Positions 19,686-28,692 of a stretch of 45,582 nt of DNA are shown piece after piece. Position 1 is the stretch's first letter. Every line of letters starts with the position of its first letter. The stretch comes from Bordetella parapertussis (GTDB lineage: Bacteria > Pseudomonadota > Gammaproteobacteria > Burkholderiales > Burkholderiaceae_B), in NCBI GenBank assembly GCA_945883615.1, contig CAMCYB010000011.1, forward strand, positions 1 to 45,582, read 5' to 3'. The notes below the pieces were generated by a model. The model was not told the DNA's origin, did not search any database, and was given only the letters and a program-made list of their open reading frames with translations. The position numbers and the translations under genes are program-made.

Positions 19686-20834
19686 TTAAAGCTGACCTGA
19701 TAAGACTGTTAAGATACGTTTAGCGGTTTCGCTTGTGTCTTGCTTATTGTTGGCGTCAAACACTTTCACAATCGTGTTGTCACCCTCTTGCACTAAGTTC
19801 AAGCGATACTGCTGTGCCACGGGCGCGTCTTTTGAACCAAAGAAAAACCTAGACAATGCACTCGGTTCTTCACGTTTCACACCCGTGTCTGTATCAACAT
19901 ACCGAACATAAAAATCACCCTTTGACCGATCTCGATCATCGACTGCAAAGTTACCTGAATCAAGGGCAAGACCGACGCGACGCCAAGATTTGTCAAAAGG
20001 CTCTGCAATACTTAATGTTGCGGTTGCGCCAATATTGTCAATCACGGCTGGCTTTTGTTCATCAAGCTGAGATTGAGCCATTTTCTTGCGTGCGTCTTCA
20101 ACGCCCTCACCCAGCGAAACCATCAAGCGTGCCAGCATGGCCGCATTTAAGCCGGGATCTTCGCGACCGTTTTCCCACTTAACGGATGTTTTATCAACAC
20201 CGTATTGAACTTCATTCATGTGCTGGTGTGAAATATAAACGGTGGTGTACTGACCGTTGCGCTCAATAATGGTGCGAAATTTGTCTCGTGTGCCGCTGTC
20301 CCACACGGTATCGAGCACTGAACTGAGCGCTTGGCGAAGCCATGACTCGGGAATTTTGGCGCGGTTTTCTGCCCAATTTGTAACCATGATGCCCGCCTTG
20401 GGGTCATTGACTGCCAAACTGAAACCATTGTCGTTCCAAAAATCGACTATTTTGGGGTAAAGCTGATCGGGCGATAATTTAACGTTTAACCAACGCAAAT
20501 CGCCGTCTCGTTTAACTTCCATATCAGGGTAACTGGGCAAAACCTGGGGTTGCCCCATACCAGACGTGGGTGCACCGTCTTTGGTTTGCGCTTGAAACTG
20601 AGAAAAAGTCGTTGAGCCGGTTGCCGGAGCTCGGTAGCGGGGGTCAGCGGCGGCTTGAGTTAAATCAGGCGGCACGCTTAATGGGTCAGTTCGCTTAACT
20701 GACGAGTAATCAATGGTGTTTTGCCCGCTTAAGGTATCTTTCAAACTTGAACAACCCGACATCAGCACGACAACAGACAAAAACCCGCACGTGGCTAATA
20801 AACGTGTCGTTGATGGGGTACTGGGTTGTTTCAC
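19686..20834 (-). CDS. bamC: Outer-membrane assembly lipoprotein BamC
   Basis: A component of the BAM complex that folds outer-membrane beta-barrels. The 382 residues begin with a lipoprotein signal whose lipobox is LMSGC (Cys28). The unstructured N-terminal BamC segment follows ([21 protein letters not shown]), then two helix-grip domains (about 105-235 and 255-382, with [20 protein letters not shown] and [12 protein letters not shown]). The start is GTG at 20834, overlapping the dapA TGA (GTGA), so translation is probably coupled. dapA-bamC (nlpB) is a widely conserved pair. Both neighbours feed envelope construction. Confidence 0.92.
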   Translation of the reverse strand: MKQPSTPSTTRLLATCGFLSVVVLMSGCSSLKDTLSGQNTIDYSSVKRTDPLSVPPDLTQAAADPRYRAPATGSTTFSQFQAQTKDGAPTSGMGQPQVLPSYPDMEVKRDGDLRWLNVKLSPDQLYPKIVDFWNDNGFSLAVNDPKAGIMVTNWAENRAKIPESWLRQALSSVLDTVWDSGTRDKFRTIIERNGQYTTVYISHQHMNEVQYGVDKTSVKWENGREDPGLNAAMLARLMVSLGEGVEDARKKMAQSQLDEQKPAVIDNIGATATLSIAEPFDKSWRRVGLALDSGNFAVDDRDRSKGDFYVRYVDTDTGVKREEPSALSRFFFGSKDAPVAQQYRLNLVQEGDNTIVKVFDANNKQDTSETAKRILTVLSGQL

Positions 20835-21739
20835 AATAAACCTGCCTTTATGAGTGCATCTCGAAGCGCAGCATGGTGCTGACTGCCCAACTTAACAAGC
20901 GGTAAACGCAAGCCGTGCTGAATACGCCCCATTTCTGCAAGTGCCCATTTTACAGGCACAGGGTTACCCTCAACAAATAGCAGTTTATTCACAACAGATA
21001 ACTTTTGATCTATTTCACGAACGCGAGCAATATCAGCCGATAAAGCGGCTTCGCAAAGCGCATGCATAGCATGTGGGGCAATGTTGGCTGTTACAGAAAT
21101 ATTACCCACACCGCCTAACAAAATTAACGCGGCAGCCGTGGCATCATCACCACTGATGACATCGAACGAAGCAGGTTTACGCGCAATGAGTCGTGACACC
21201 CGACCAATATCGCCGCTTGCATCTTTAATACCAATCACACCCGGTATCTCTGCCAAACGTAAGATGGTGTCTTGATCAAGGTCTGCTACCGTACGGCCGG
21301 GAACGTTATAAAGCAAAGTCGGCAAATCAACTGCTTCTTGAACAGCTTTAAAATGTTGATACATACCCTCTTGAGAGGGTTTGTTGTAATAAGGTACGAC
21401 TGAAAGACCCGCTTGGGCCCCAGCCTTTTGGGCGTATTGAGTTAACTCAATGGCTTCTAAGGTGGAATTTGCACCCACCCCAGCAATGACCGGTATGCGA
21501 CCAGCAGAATGTGTGACTGCAACACGAATGAGTTCGGCATGCTCGTCAACATTGACCGTAGGTGACTCACCTGACGTGCCCACCACAACCAGCGCGTCAG
21601 TACCTTCTTTGATATGCCAGTCAATGAGGCCGCGATAAGCGTCGTAATCTAGTTGACCGTCAGGGTGCATTGGGGTGACGAGTGCAACCATGCTGCCTTT
21701 AAATTTTGGCATACGTTCAGAGTGGCTCATTGAAGTCAT
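20831..21739 (-). CDS. dapA: 4-hydroxy-tetrahydrodipicolinate synthase
   Basis: DapA condenses pyruvate with aspartate semialdehyde in the diaminopimelate/lysine pathway. The 302-residue TIM barrel shows GTSGESPT with Thr55, LLYNVPGRT with Tyr144, and the Schiff-base lysine in GIKDASGD (Lys172). The ATG at 21739 is supported by TAGG about eight bases upstream across a T-run. ATGs at residues 4 and 10 are alternatives, the last nearest the usual family start. The 107-base gap upstream (21740-21846) is AT-rich and should hold its promoter; I see no clear operator. Confidence 0.97.
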   Translation of the reverse strand: MTSMSHSERMPKFKGSMVALVTPMHPDGQLDYDAYRGLIDWHIKEGTDALVVVGTSGESPTVNVDEHAELIRVAVTHSAGRIPVIAGVGANSTLEAIELTQYAQKAGAQAGLSVVPYYNKPSQEGMYQHFKAVQEAVDLPTLLYNVPGRTVADLDQDTILRLAEIPGVIGIKDASGDIGRVSRLIARKPASFDVISGDDATAAALILLGGVGNISVTANIAPHAMHALCEAALSADIARVREIDQKLSVVNKLLFVEGNPVPVKWALAEMGRIQHGLRLPLVKLGSQHHAALRDALIKAGLL

Positions 21740-21846
21740 AAAAAAAAACCTAAGTAGGGTTCACAAACACTTTGGTTTGCTGTCGTAAGCGAACGGTAAA
21801 TTTAATTAACAATTATTAACGATCGTTTGAATTGCTTATATTCTAA

Positions 21847-22497
21847 CTAAATAAACCATTGAACAATAAAGCGACCCAACATCATAATGGGCTCAATCAT
21901 GACCCAAAGACTGCCCGTAATTAACAAAACAATCAGTATGACCATGCCGTAGGGTTCAAGTCGCCCATATTGCATTGCCCAATGACTTGGCAAAAGGCTA
22001 TACAAAATACGCCCACCGTCTAAAGGTAATAGAGGGAAAAGATTTAATGCCATCAACACTAAATTGATTTGTATACCAATAACCGCCATTTGAAACCAAA
22101 AGCTATCGCGCAATACCCCAGCATCAAGCATTAAACGAACGCTCAAAGCCCACATGATGGCCATCCATAAATTTGCAGCGGGGCCGGCCAAGGCGACCCA
22201 CAGCATGTCTCGCTTAGGTTTATTGAGCCTATTGAAATCAACGGGCACGGGTTTAGCCCAACCAAACAATAAAGGTGGCCCACCCAATATTTTAGATGTT
22301 AGTAATATGCCCAGAGGCACCAATACCGTGCCAACCATATCGATATGGGCAATAGGGTTTAAGGTGACACGACCTGCTAGGGTTGCTGTGGGGTCACCAA
22401 ACATGCGGGCAATATAACCGTGGGCCGCTTCATGTAACGTGATGGCAAAAATAACCGGTAAGGCATAGACTGCGATCGTTTGAATGAGGTCATTCAT
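21847..22497 (-). CDS. Site-2-protease-like M50 membrane metalloprotease
   Basis: A 216-residue integral membrane protein with the zinc motif HEAAHG (His22, Glu23, His26). The third-ligand motif is LPLDGGR (Asp160) in a later membrane segment, preceded by NLFPLLP. Between them lie LAGRVTLNPIAHID and ALAGPAANL, typical of the YwhC/Rip2-type short S2P group with no PDZ domain. About five to six hydrophobic segments are visible. The substrate is unknown; short S2Ps cleave anti-sigma factors or signal-peptide remnants in other bacteria. It follows the yciO-like gene by 17 bases, so the two are probably cotranscribed. I know of no functional link between them. Confidence 0.9.
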   Translation of the reverse strand: MNDLIQTIAVYALPVIFAITLHEAAHGYIARMFGDPTATLAGRVTLNPIAHIDMVGTVLVPLGILLTSKILGGPPLLFGWAKPVPVDFNRLNKPKRDMLWVALAGPAANLWMAIMWALSVRLMLDAGVLRDSFWFQMAVIGIQINLVLMALNLFPLLPLDGGRILYSLLPSHWAMQYGRLEPYGMVILIVLLITGSLWVMIEPIMMLGRFIVQWFI

Positions 22498-22514
22498 TAA
22501 AAAAGCCTTTTCTT

Positions 22515-23141
22515 TTAAGCTAAACCAATATCTGCTAAGTTGCCACGACCTTGACGCACAACAACGGGCTCGTTTGAGGTCAAATCAATTACCGTGGTGG
22601 GTTCCCATGGGCAGTCGCCGCTGTCAATGATGGCTTGAATCGCATGCCCCATGGCGGCTTGAATGTCATGCGCGTTTGCCATGGGTTTATCGTCACCCGG
22701 TGCAATCAGTGTTGTCGATACCAGCGCTTGACCAATCTCAGTTAACAAGGCTTGGGTGACATGATGTGGTGGCACTCGAATACCGATCGTTTTACGAGAA
22801 GGGTGCGACAAACGCTTAGGCACTTCTTTTGAAGCCGGTAGAATGAACGTCCAGGGCCCAGGGGTGGCGTGCTTTAGCATTCGATATTTTGCGTTATCAA
22901 CTTTGGCAAAGTGGCTAATTTCAGATAAATCTCTGCAAAGCAAAGTCAAATGATGTCGCTGGTCTAAACCACGAATTTTTCGCAAAGCCTCGGCTGCATC
23001 ACGGTCATCTAAGCGTGCGACCAGTGCGTAACCCGAATCGGTGGGAACGGCAACTAAACCCCCGGCGGCAAGAATCTCTGCCACCTGTTTGATCAATCGA
23101 GGTTGCGGGTTGTCTGAATGAACTGTAAAAAGTTGTGTCAT
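22515..23141 (-). CDS. yciO: YrdC/Sua5-domain protein of the YciO type
   Basis: The protein resembles threonylcarbamoyl-AMP synthase but belongs to the YciO branch. It has VAVPTDSGYALVARLDDRDAAEALRKIRGLDQRHHLTLLCRDLSEI, a PGPWTFILPASKEVPKRLSHPSRKTIGIRVP core and the closing VVRQGRG. YciO members are reported to have weak or no t6A-synthesis activity, and their job is unclear. A full Sua5 exists at 36065-37213, so this copy is probably not the main t6A enzyme. ATG 23141 (208 residues) is preferred over a TTG two codons upstream. It is divergent from tRNA-Arg and followed by the M50 protease. Confidence 0.9.
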   Translation of the reverse strand: MTQLFTVHSDNPQPRLIKQVAEILAAGGLVAVPTDSGYALVARLDDRDAAEALRKIRGLDQRHHLTLLCRDLSEISHFAKVDNAKYRMLKHATPGPWTFILPASKEVPKRLSHPSRKTIGIRVPPHHVTQALLTEIGQALVSTTLIAPGDDKPMANAHDIQAAMGHAIQAIIDSGDCPWEPTTVIDLTSNEPVVVRQGRGNLADIGLA

Positions 23142-23197
23142 AACCAAGAGTTTAAACGTTAGATCACGCGATTGGGTAAACTATGGTTTGTCATATG

Positions 23198-23274
23198 GTC
23201 TCCGTAGCTCAACTGGATAGAGCACCCGCCTTCTAAGCGGGAGGTTGCGTGTTCGAGTCACGCCGGGGGCGCCA
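23198..23274 (+). tRNA. tRNA-Arg (anticodon UCU)
   Basis: The 77-nt gene has D-arm GCTC/GAGC and anticodon stem CCCGC/GCGGG with loop CUUCUAA (anticodon UCU at 23232-23234). The T-arm is GCGTG/CACGC with TTCGAGT, followed by discriminator G and encoded CCA (23272-23274). The acceptor stem GTCTCCG/CGGGGGC pairs fully but with two G-U wobbles (2-71 and 4-69). It ends only five bases before the convergent cls stop codon. Confidence 0.96.
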
Positions 23275-23279
23275 GCCAT

Positions 23280-24779
23280 TTATAGGTATGGTGAGGCCAA
23301 CCAAATAATGCGGTTTCGCAATCGCAAAAGAAAAGGCCGAGACTTTAACGACTGTATCGTTACACGTTTGCTATTTTGAATTATTCGGTCAATGCGTTGG
23401 GTTAAGTTATGAGCAATATCAACGTCATACACCTCTATATCAAGCTCAAAATTAAGTCGTAAACTTCGCGAATCAATATTGGTTGAGCCGACATAAGACC
23501 AAACACCATCAACTGTACAGAGTTTTGAATGGTCAAAGGCGCCTTGGCTTCGCCAAACCCGAACCCCTGCCTCTATCATCTGATTCAGTTGAGCGTCCAT
23601 GGCGGCACCCACAAGTTTTAAGTTGTTGTTGCCCGGAATCACCACATCAACCTCTACGCCCCGCCGTGCCGAGGTTTTAAGGGCCTCAATAAGGGTGATA
23701 TCAGGTAAAAAATAAGGTGACTGTATACGTACATGGTGCTGTGCAACCGACAACACACCCAACAACATATTTTGGTTACTACCCAGCATACGGTCTGGAC
23801 CCGAGCGCACCGCGCGAATGGGCACATCTAGGCCGTGAGACCATTTGGGTTCCTGAGGAAACCAAGCAGGGCCATGCAAGTATTCTTTTGTTGTAAATTC
23901 CCAATCGTGCACAAAGCTCTCGAAAAGCTGATGAACAATGGGCCCTTCTACAACAAAATGGGTGTCATGCGTCATATTGTCACCGGCATATTCGCGCATG
24001 AAGCCTTCGCGTATGTTCATACCCCCCGTTAAGGCGTAGTGACAGTCTGTGATGAGTAGTTTTCGATGGCTGCGTAAGTTGGCATAAGCCAGCCGTAGCC
24101 CTGGAAACGTGGTCATAAACAACGCTGTTTTGACACCCCCTGCCAACAAGGTTGAGGTGATGGGCGGCCTAGAGTAACGCGAACCCACTGAATCAATCAG
24201 CACGCGTACCTCAACCCCTCGCGCGCAAGCATCTTTTAACGCCTGCGTTATGGCCAACCCAGCTCGGTCGCGATCAAATATATAACTTTGCATCACAATT
24301 GAGTGTTTTGCTTGATTAATCGCTTGAATCATAGCGGGGTAGGTTTCGTCACCCCCATCGAGTAAACGAATGGCATTACCCGAAACAAGCGGGAAAAGCG
24401 CAACTTTGTCACCCAACTGATGCATAGCACGAAAATGTTGCGCACCATAGGAAGCCACGTCAGAGACCTCGAAAGAAGACTTTATCTTTGCTTCAAGCTT
24501 ATCTTCTCTGACGCTTAGCGTTAAATGTTCGCTTTTTTTACGCCTATCTTTTATGCGCTCTTTACGAATACGGTTAATACCGGCGACAAAGTAAAAAAAT
24601 GCCCCAAATAGGGGTGAAAATAAAATGACAGCGACCCACCCAATGGCCGCGCGCACATCTTGCTTGGTCATGGCAGCATGCACAGAGGCTGAGAGACTGG
24701 CCACAATACTCACGACCAAAACGATATGTGGCCAGTAGGCCCAGAAAAAATCATTGGCAATCAAAACTATCGCAGTCAA
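23280..24779 (-). CDS. cls: Cardiolipin synthase (phospholipase D family)
   Basis: The enzyme joins phospholipids to cardiolipin at the inner membrane. The 499 residues start with two membrane segments (about 10-35 and 45-67, including IGWVAVILFSPLFGAFFYFVAGINRI). Two PLD catalytic motifs follow: HRKLLITD (His238, Lys240, Asp245) with GGMN, and HSKLCTVD (His417, Lys419, Asp424) with GSTNIDSRS. This is the bacterial ClsA-like layout. The apparent start is TTG at 24779 with no obvious ribosome-binding site and no nearby ATG, so the first few residues are uncertain. It runs divergently from tRNA-His, with only 35 bases between them. Confidence 0.95.
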   Translation of the reverse strand: MTAIVLIANDFFWAYWPHIVLVVSIVASLSASVHAAMTKQDVRAAIGWVAVILFSPLFGAFFYFVAGINRIRKERIKDRRKKSEHLTLSVREDKLEAKIKSSFEVSDVASYGAQHFRAMHQLGDKVALFPLVSGNAIRLLDGGDETYPAMIQAINQAKHSIVMQSYIFDRDRAGLAITQALKDACARGVEVRVLIDSVGSRYSRPPITSTLLAGGVKTALFMTTFPGLRLAYANLRSHRKLLITDCHYALTGGMNIREGFMREYAGDNMTHDTHFVVEGPIVHQLFESFVHDWEFTTKEYLHGPAWFPQEPKWSHGLDVPIRAVRSGPDRMLGSNQNMLLGVLSVAQHHVRIQSPYFLPDITLIEALKTSARRGVEVDVVIPGNNNLKLVGAAMDAQLNQMIEAGVRVWRSQGAFDHSKLCTVDGVWSYVGSTNIDSRSLRLNFELDIEVYDVDIAHNLTQRIDRIIQNSKRVTIQSLKSRPFLLRLRNRIIWLASPYL

Positions 24780-24814
24780 AACATACCCTCAAACATGCTA
24801 GAATTTCGTTCTTT

Positions 24815-24891
24815 GGTGGCTGTAGCTCAGTTGGTAGAGTCCCGGATTGTGATTCCGGTTGTCGCGGGTTCGAGCCCCGTCAGTCACCCCA
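24815..24891 (+). tRNA. tRNA-His (anticodon GUG)
   Basis: The acceptor GTGGCTG (24816-24822) pairs with CAGTCAC (24881-24887). The extra 5' G-1 (24815) faces discriminator C73 (24888), the identity pair of bacterial tRNA-His. The anticodon stem CCGGA/TCCGG encloses the loop UUGUGAU (GUG). T-loop TTCGAGC and encoded CCA (24889-24891) are present. A TAGAAT box about 15 bases upstream (24799-24804) is a plausible -10 element. Confidence 0.97.
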
Positions 24892-24895
24892 AATG

Positions 24896-24947
24896 ATTGC
24901 TCTTCATTATTGCTCCACATTATTGCTCTTCATCATTACTCCACATT
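24896..24947. repeat. 26-bp tandem duplication
   Basis: Two adjacent 26-base units (24896-24921 and 24922-24947) differ at two positions (T/C and G/A). Both begin ATTGCTCTTCAT and end CTCCACATT. They fill the whole space between the tRNA-His CCA end and the stop codon of the convergent glycosyltransferase gene. No T-run terminator is visible here. Confidence 0.9.
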
Positions 24948-24948
24948 T

Positions 24949-26553
24949 TCATTCTACTTTTGCATTTGGGCACCATTCTGCCCTGAATGCCTCATCTACC
25001 TTCGCTTTAAACCAATGCCCACCATCTCGCGCATCATATATGGGTTGAGTGTTAGCGATGAATGGCCAACGTTTCACATCGTAATCTTGAATGCGAACCC
25101 AGTATGTTCGGTCTGGCGTTTGGCACATTCTAGGTATTAACTGATCATAATCAACCAAGGTCTCTTTACCCAGCGTGGGGTTAAATTCTGCTGCGTCGGC
25201 GAGTTCATGACGCCAATTATCACCCTTGGTCAAGGTATTCCAGTTTGTGACGACCCAAGCGGGTTCTTTACTTCCTGTGTAAAACGCACTATCAAAGGGG
25301 TAAATATCAATAAAAATAAAACCATCTTGAGCGGTTTGTTCGCTTTGAATACGTTGCGCAAATGGCTGAGTGCTGTCTTTTTGAACAAACAAAAAAATGG
25401 TTAAAGCAATCAAACATGTGATGGCACCCGCAATAAATAAGGTCAATGTTTGTTTGTAAACACGTTCATGACGTAACCCTTTTAAACCTGCAACCAAGGC
25501 TTCGGCCATTAATATGGCGAGGGGTGGTACGACGGGTACCGTATAACCAATCAGTTTAGAAGCGGGAATTGAAAAGAATACAGTAATGAGTATGATCCAG
25601 ATCAACAGTAAGGCAAACCATTGAACGAAGCCAGCGAACTTAACCGCAGCCCGAACAGACGGTCTGATGTACTCAAGTAAAGCAAGCGACCAAGGTAAAG
25701 TAAAGCCTAAAAAAACGGGTATGAAGAACCACCAAGGTTGTTGTTGGTTGAAGCCACTGGTTAAAAAACGCTCAAAATGTTGAACCACAAAAAAGTAATG
25801 CAAAAAACCACTATGCTGAACTTCCATGGCTATGAACCAGGGTAAAACAACCAGCAAAAAAGACAGCCAAACACCCGGTGCCAACAACACAGCAAAACCT
25901 TGCCAGCGACGCGTTGCAAGCAACCAGAAAAATAAAACGCCACCCGGCAGTGCTATACCAATCAGCCCTTTCGATAAAATGGCCAGTGCAGCAAAGGCGC
26001 CCATGGCCACGGCATAACGCCTATAAGACTGCCCAGACTGATGACGCGATACGGCTTCCGCACCCGCCAAAATCGTTAAAGTAATCATGCCACCCACTAA
26101 CATGTCGAGGTTGGCATATTGGGCTGCAGCATAAAAATAGGGCATCGTGACTAAAGCTAACAAAGTCACAGTGGCCACTTCAACGCCTCGATGGCGACGC
26201 ACAAACAAATACAGACAAATTAAGGTTACCCAAGCGATAACCAATGACGGAACACGTGCAGCCCATTCATTTGCACCAAATATTAAAAATGAGTATTCAG
26301 TCAGCCAATAAAATAAAGGGGGTTTGTGAAAGTAAGGCAGACCATTTAACAAGGGCGTCCAGGTACTGTCAAAGCGCACCATATCCCAAGCGACACCGAC
26401 ATAGCGCCCTTCGTCGGGTATATGTAAGGGACGCACCCACGCCATCAAAGACAACCAAATCGCTGTCAGAGGAAACAACCATACGGGCGCACTAGGCTTC
26501 ATTGCGCGCTGCCATATTCGGCAAAAAAATTCATTGATTGCATTCAAATTCAT
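24949..26553 (-). CDS. ArnT-like inner-membrane glycosyltransferase (GT83/PMT family)
   Basis: A polytopic glycosyltransferase of the family that uses undecaprenyl-phosphate-linked sugars, of which ArnT (aminoarabinose to lipid A) is the best-known member. The catalytic first periplasmic loop carries RPLHIPDEGRYVGVAWDM. The pair Asp-Glu is at residues 51-52 counted from the upstream GTG, or 47-48 from the chosen ATG. FHKPPLFYWL and YANLDML follow. About eleven to twelve membrane segments precede a soluble C-terminal domain. ATG 26553, with AAGG six bases upstream, gives 534 residues; GTG 26565 is an alternative. No arn pathway genes are nearby, so the donor sugar and acceptor are unknown and I do not assign arnT. 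Confidence 0.88.
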   Translation of the reverse strand: MNLNAINEFFCRIWQRAMKPSAPVWLFPLTAIWLSLMAWVRPLHIPDEGRYVGVAWDMVRFDSTWTPLLNGLPYFHKPPLFYWLTEYSFLIFGANEWAARVPSLVIAWVTLICLYLFVRRHRGVEVATVTLLALVTMPYFYAAAQYANLDMLVGGMITLTILAGAEAVSRHQSGQSYRRYAVAMGAFAALAILSKGLIGIALPGGVLFFWLLATRRWQGFAVLLAPGVWLSFLLVVLPWFIAMEVQHSGFLHYFFVVQHFERFLTSGFNQQQPWWFFIPVFLGFTLPWSLALLEYIRPSVRAAVKFAGFVQWFALLLIWIILITVFFSIPASKLIGYTVPVVPPLAILMAEALVAGLKGLRHERVYKQTLTLFIAGAITCLIALTIFLFVQKDSTQPFAQRIQSEQTAQDGFIFIDIYPFDSAFYTGSKEPAWVVTNWNTLTKGDNWRHELADAAEFNPTLGKETLVDYDQLIPRMCQTPDRTYWVRIQDYDVKRWPFIANTQPIYDARDGGHWFKAKVDEAFRAEWCPNAKVE

Positions 26554-26571
26554 ATAAACCTTCACTTCAAC

Positions 26572-27381
26572 TTAAGACTGTTTTAACAAAAGCGCAATGG
26601 CCCGGCCTGCCACAACAAAACCCAATGTAGCCGTCACAGTCACGGCAGAGCCGTAACCCGCACACGCCAGAGCTGCACCGACTTCGGGGGTCTCTGACCC
26701 TTCCGACCAGGCCTCAGGTATGACGGTCGGTTGATCAAACCAAAACGTTTCAACCCCCATTTTAGGGGTTCGTTTAGCTTGAGCACGAGCAAAACCATGC
26801 TGTTTTCTTAAAATGTGACGAATACGTGCTAACAGTGCGTCATGGGTGGCATCGCGCAAATCACCGTGACGCAAGCTGAGTGCGTCGGTCTTGCCCCCAG
26901 CCGCGCCGCATACGAGTATGGCTTGTTGCCTTTTTTGACAGGTCAAAATCATTGCAATTTTGGCATGCACTTGATCAACGCAGTCGATGATCAGGTCAGC
27001 GTCAGTATCAAGCACGTCTTCAACGTTATGTGGCTCAACAAAAGCATCGTGACAGATTACCTGGCAGGCTGGGTTGATATCAGCCACGCGGTTAGCCATC
27101 GCTTGCACCTTAGCCTGCCCCACCGTACTGCCCAAGGCATGAATTTGCCGATTGATGTTTGATTCAGCTATATGGTCAAGATCAATGATGGTCAATGCAC
27201 CAACCCCTGAGCGAGCCAACGCCTCAACCACCCAAGAGCCAACCCCACCGATGCCAGCCACCACGACTTTTTTTTGTGACAGCGACACTATGGCGTCTTT
27301 CGCATAAAGCCGATCAACCGCAGCAAAGCGTCGGGCTAGATCAGGTGAAACATCTGCAACAGGAAGGGTAGGTGTTGTCAT
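26572..27381 (-). CDS. tcdA: tRNA threonylcarbamoyladenosine dehydratase
   Basis: TcdA (CsdL) is an E1-like ATP-dependent enzyme that cyclises t6A37 to ct6A in tRNAs. The 269 residues have RLYAKDAIVSLSQKKVVVAGIGGVGSWVVEALARSG, with the nucleotide loop GIGGVGSW at 43-50. LTIIDLDHIAESNINRQIHAL and IDCVDQVHAKIAMI follow, then AAGGKTD. CAGYGSAVTVTATLGFVVAGRAI near the end marks a C-terminal membrane-associating segment. It lies just upstream of the glycosyltransferase on the same strand (18-base gap). Its substrate comes from the t6A pathway represented by sua5 at 36065. Confidence 0.94.
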   Translation of the reverse strand: MTTPTLPVADVSPDLARRFAAVDRLYAKDAIVSLSQKKVVVAGIGGVGSWVVEALARSGVGALTIIDLDHIAESNINRQIHALGSTVGQAKVQAMANRVADINPACQVICHDAFVEPHNVEDVLDTDADLIIDCVDQVHAKIAMILTCQKRQQAILVCGAAGGKTDALSLRHGDLRDATHDALLARIRHILRKQHGFARAQAKRTPKMGVETFWFDQPTVIPEAWSEGSETPEVGAALACAGYGSAVTVTATLGFVVAGRAIALLLKQS

Positions 27382-27495
27382 CAGTGAGTGTTCATTTATA
27401 AAAACATAAGTGTATTTTTACACGTTCGGTGTAATTAACTTGAGATCTACTCGACAACTGACATCGTTCACGCCAAAATAACGATATAAACCCCG

Positions 27496-28692
27496 ATGAC
27501 AACTCAAGCCGACCCACCCCCCGCCATTAAAGAACCGCTTTTGTCCAAAGCGCTGATTCTGTGCCTTCTGCTTATGTTGATTCACCTGACCTTAACCGGT
27601 GGGCGCATCTCAGTCATGTTAACGGGCCTTAGTTTAGGCATGAGCTCATTTTATGTGGGTTCCCTCATTGCCGTATTTGCTTTAATACCGATGTTAGTGT
27701 CGGTTCGATTTGGGCGTTTAATTGATTCAATTGGCCCCTTCAAACCGATGCGCGCAGGCGCTATTGCAACAGTGCTCGGTGTTGTGTTTCCTCTAATTTG
27801 GCAACATTGGTTTGCGCTGGGTTTAGCGGCTGTTCTTATCGGGTTTGGGCACATGACCTTTCAGCTGGCGGTGCAAGCGCAAATTGGTCTTGCTAAAGGC
27901 GAAGCGCGCCTAAAGCATTTTTCATGGTTATCGTTGTCGCTTTCAATCTCTGGTTTCAGTGGGCCACTCATTGCTGGCCTCTCAATTGACAACCTAGGCA
28001 ACCGCTATACGTTTGCGTTGTTAGCCATTGCCCCGCTTATAGCCATTTTTGGGGTGATCAAGGTGCGCAACCTTTTGGTTGCAAACCATACACCTGCCGT
28101 AAAACCTGATATCAAGACTCGTACGCGTGATTTACTGGCCATCACACCCCTTCGAAACGCCTTCACAGCCAACTTATTATTGGCTGGCGCATGGGACACT
28201 CACATGTTTTTAGTTCCCCTTTATGGTGTTCAAAGAGGCTTATCAGCGACCACTATCGGTATTATTTTATCTTCGTTTGCATTGGCGACCCTGCTGGTTA
28301 GATTGGCGTTACCCCTCATTCGTCGCCATGCCAGCCCATGGAAACTGATTCATATTGCAATGATCACAGCGGGCATTAATTTTCTGCTCTACCCGTGGTT
28401 CACCTCAGTTTGGGTTTTGATGTCGTTTTCATTTGTATTAGGCCTATCGCTCGGCTGCACGCAACCGGGTATTTTGTCTTTATTGCAACAGTATGCCCCG
28501 CCAGGGCGCTCAGGCGAAGCGTTTGGGGTACGCATGGCGCTTGTTAACGGTTCTCAGGTTTCGCTCCCTCTGGCTTTTGGTGCAATAGGCGTGGCGGTTG
28601 GTTTAGTGCCTTTATTTGCCACGACGGCCATCGCTGTCATGAGTGGTGTTTATTTAACACGCCACGCTGAAAGGCAAAATAAAACGACATGA
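27496..28692 (+). CDS. Major facilitator superfamily transporter
   Basis: A 398-residue protein with about twelve hydrophobic segments. The MFS loop motif between segments 2 and 3 appears as VRFGRLIDSIGPFKPMR, with a weaker repeat around LVRLALPLIRRHASPWK in the second half. The mid-protein cytosolic loop is at about 195-215 (VKPDIKTRTRDLL). The substrate cannot be read from the sequence. The stop overlaps the start of chaC (ATGA), so the two proteins are made together, which hints at a link with glutathione or gamma-glutamyl compounds. The 114-base gap to divergent tcdA holds its promoter; nothing clear is visible there. Confidence 0.88.
   Translation: MTTQADPPPAIKEPLLSKALILCLLLMLIHLTLTGGRISVMLTGLSLGMSSFYVGSLIAVFALIPMLVSVRFGRLIDSIGPFKPMRAGAIATVLGVVFPLIWQHWFALGLAAVLIGFGHMTFQLAVQAQIGLAKGEARLKHFSWLSLSLSISGFSGPLIAGLSIDNLGNRYTFALLAIAPLIAIFGVIKVRNLLVANHTPAVKPDIKTRTRDLLAITPLRNAFTANLLLAGAWDTHMFLVPLYGVQRGLSATTIGIILSSFALATLLVRLALPLIRRHASPWKLIHIAMITAGINFLLYPWFTSVWVLMSFSFVLGLSLGCTQPGILSLLQQYAPPGRSGEAFGVRMALVNGSQVSLPLAFGAIGVAVGLVPLFATTAIAVMSGVYLTRHAERQNKTT

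Noticed and set aside
19856..20182. A 108-codon plus-strand frame inside bamC
   Set aside because: It is antisense to a well-supported gene and has no recognisable domain or ribosome-binding site; its composition is that of a shadow frame.
24949..27381. Aminoarabinose lipid A modification cluster
   Set aside because: Only an ArnT-like glycosyltransferase is present; no arnA, B, C or D genes are nearby, and tcdA is unrelated.
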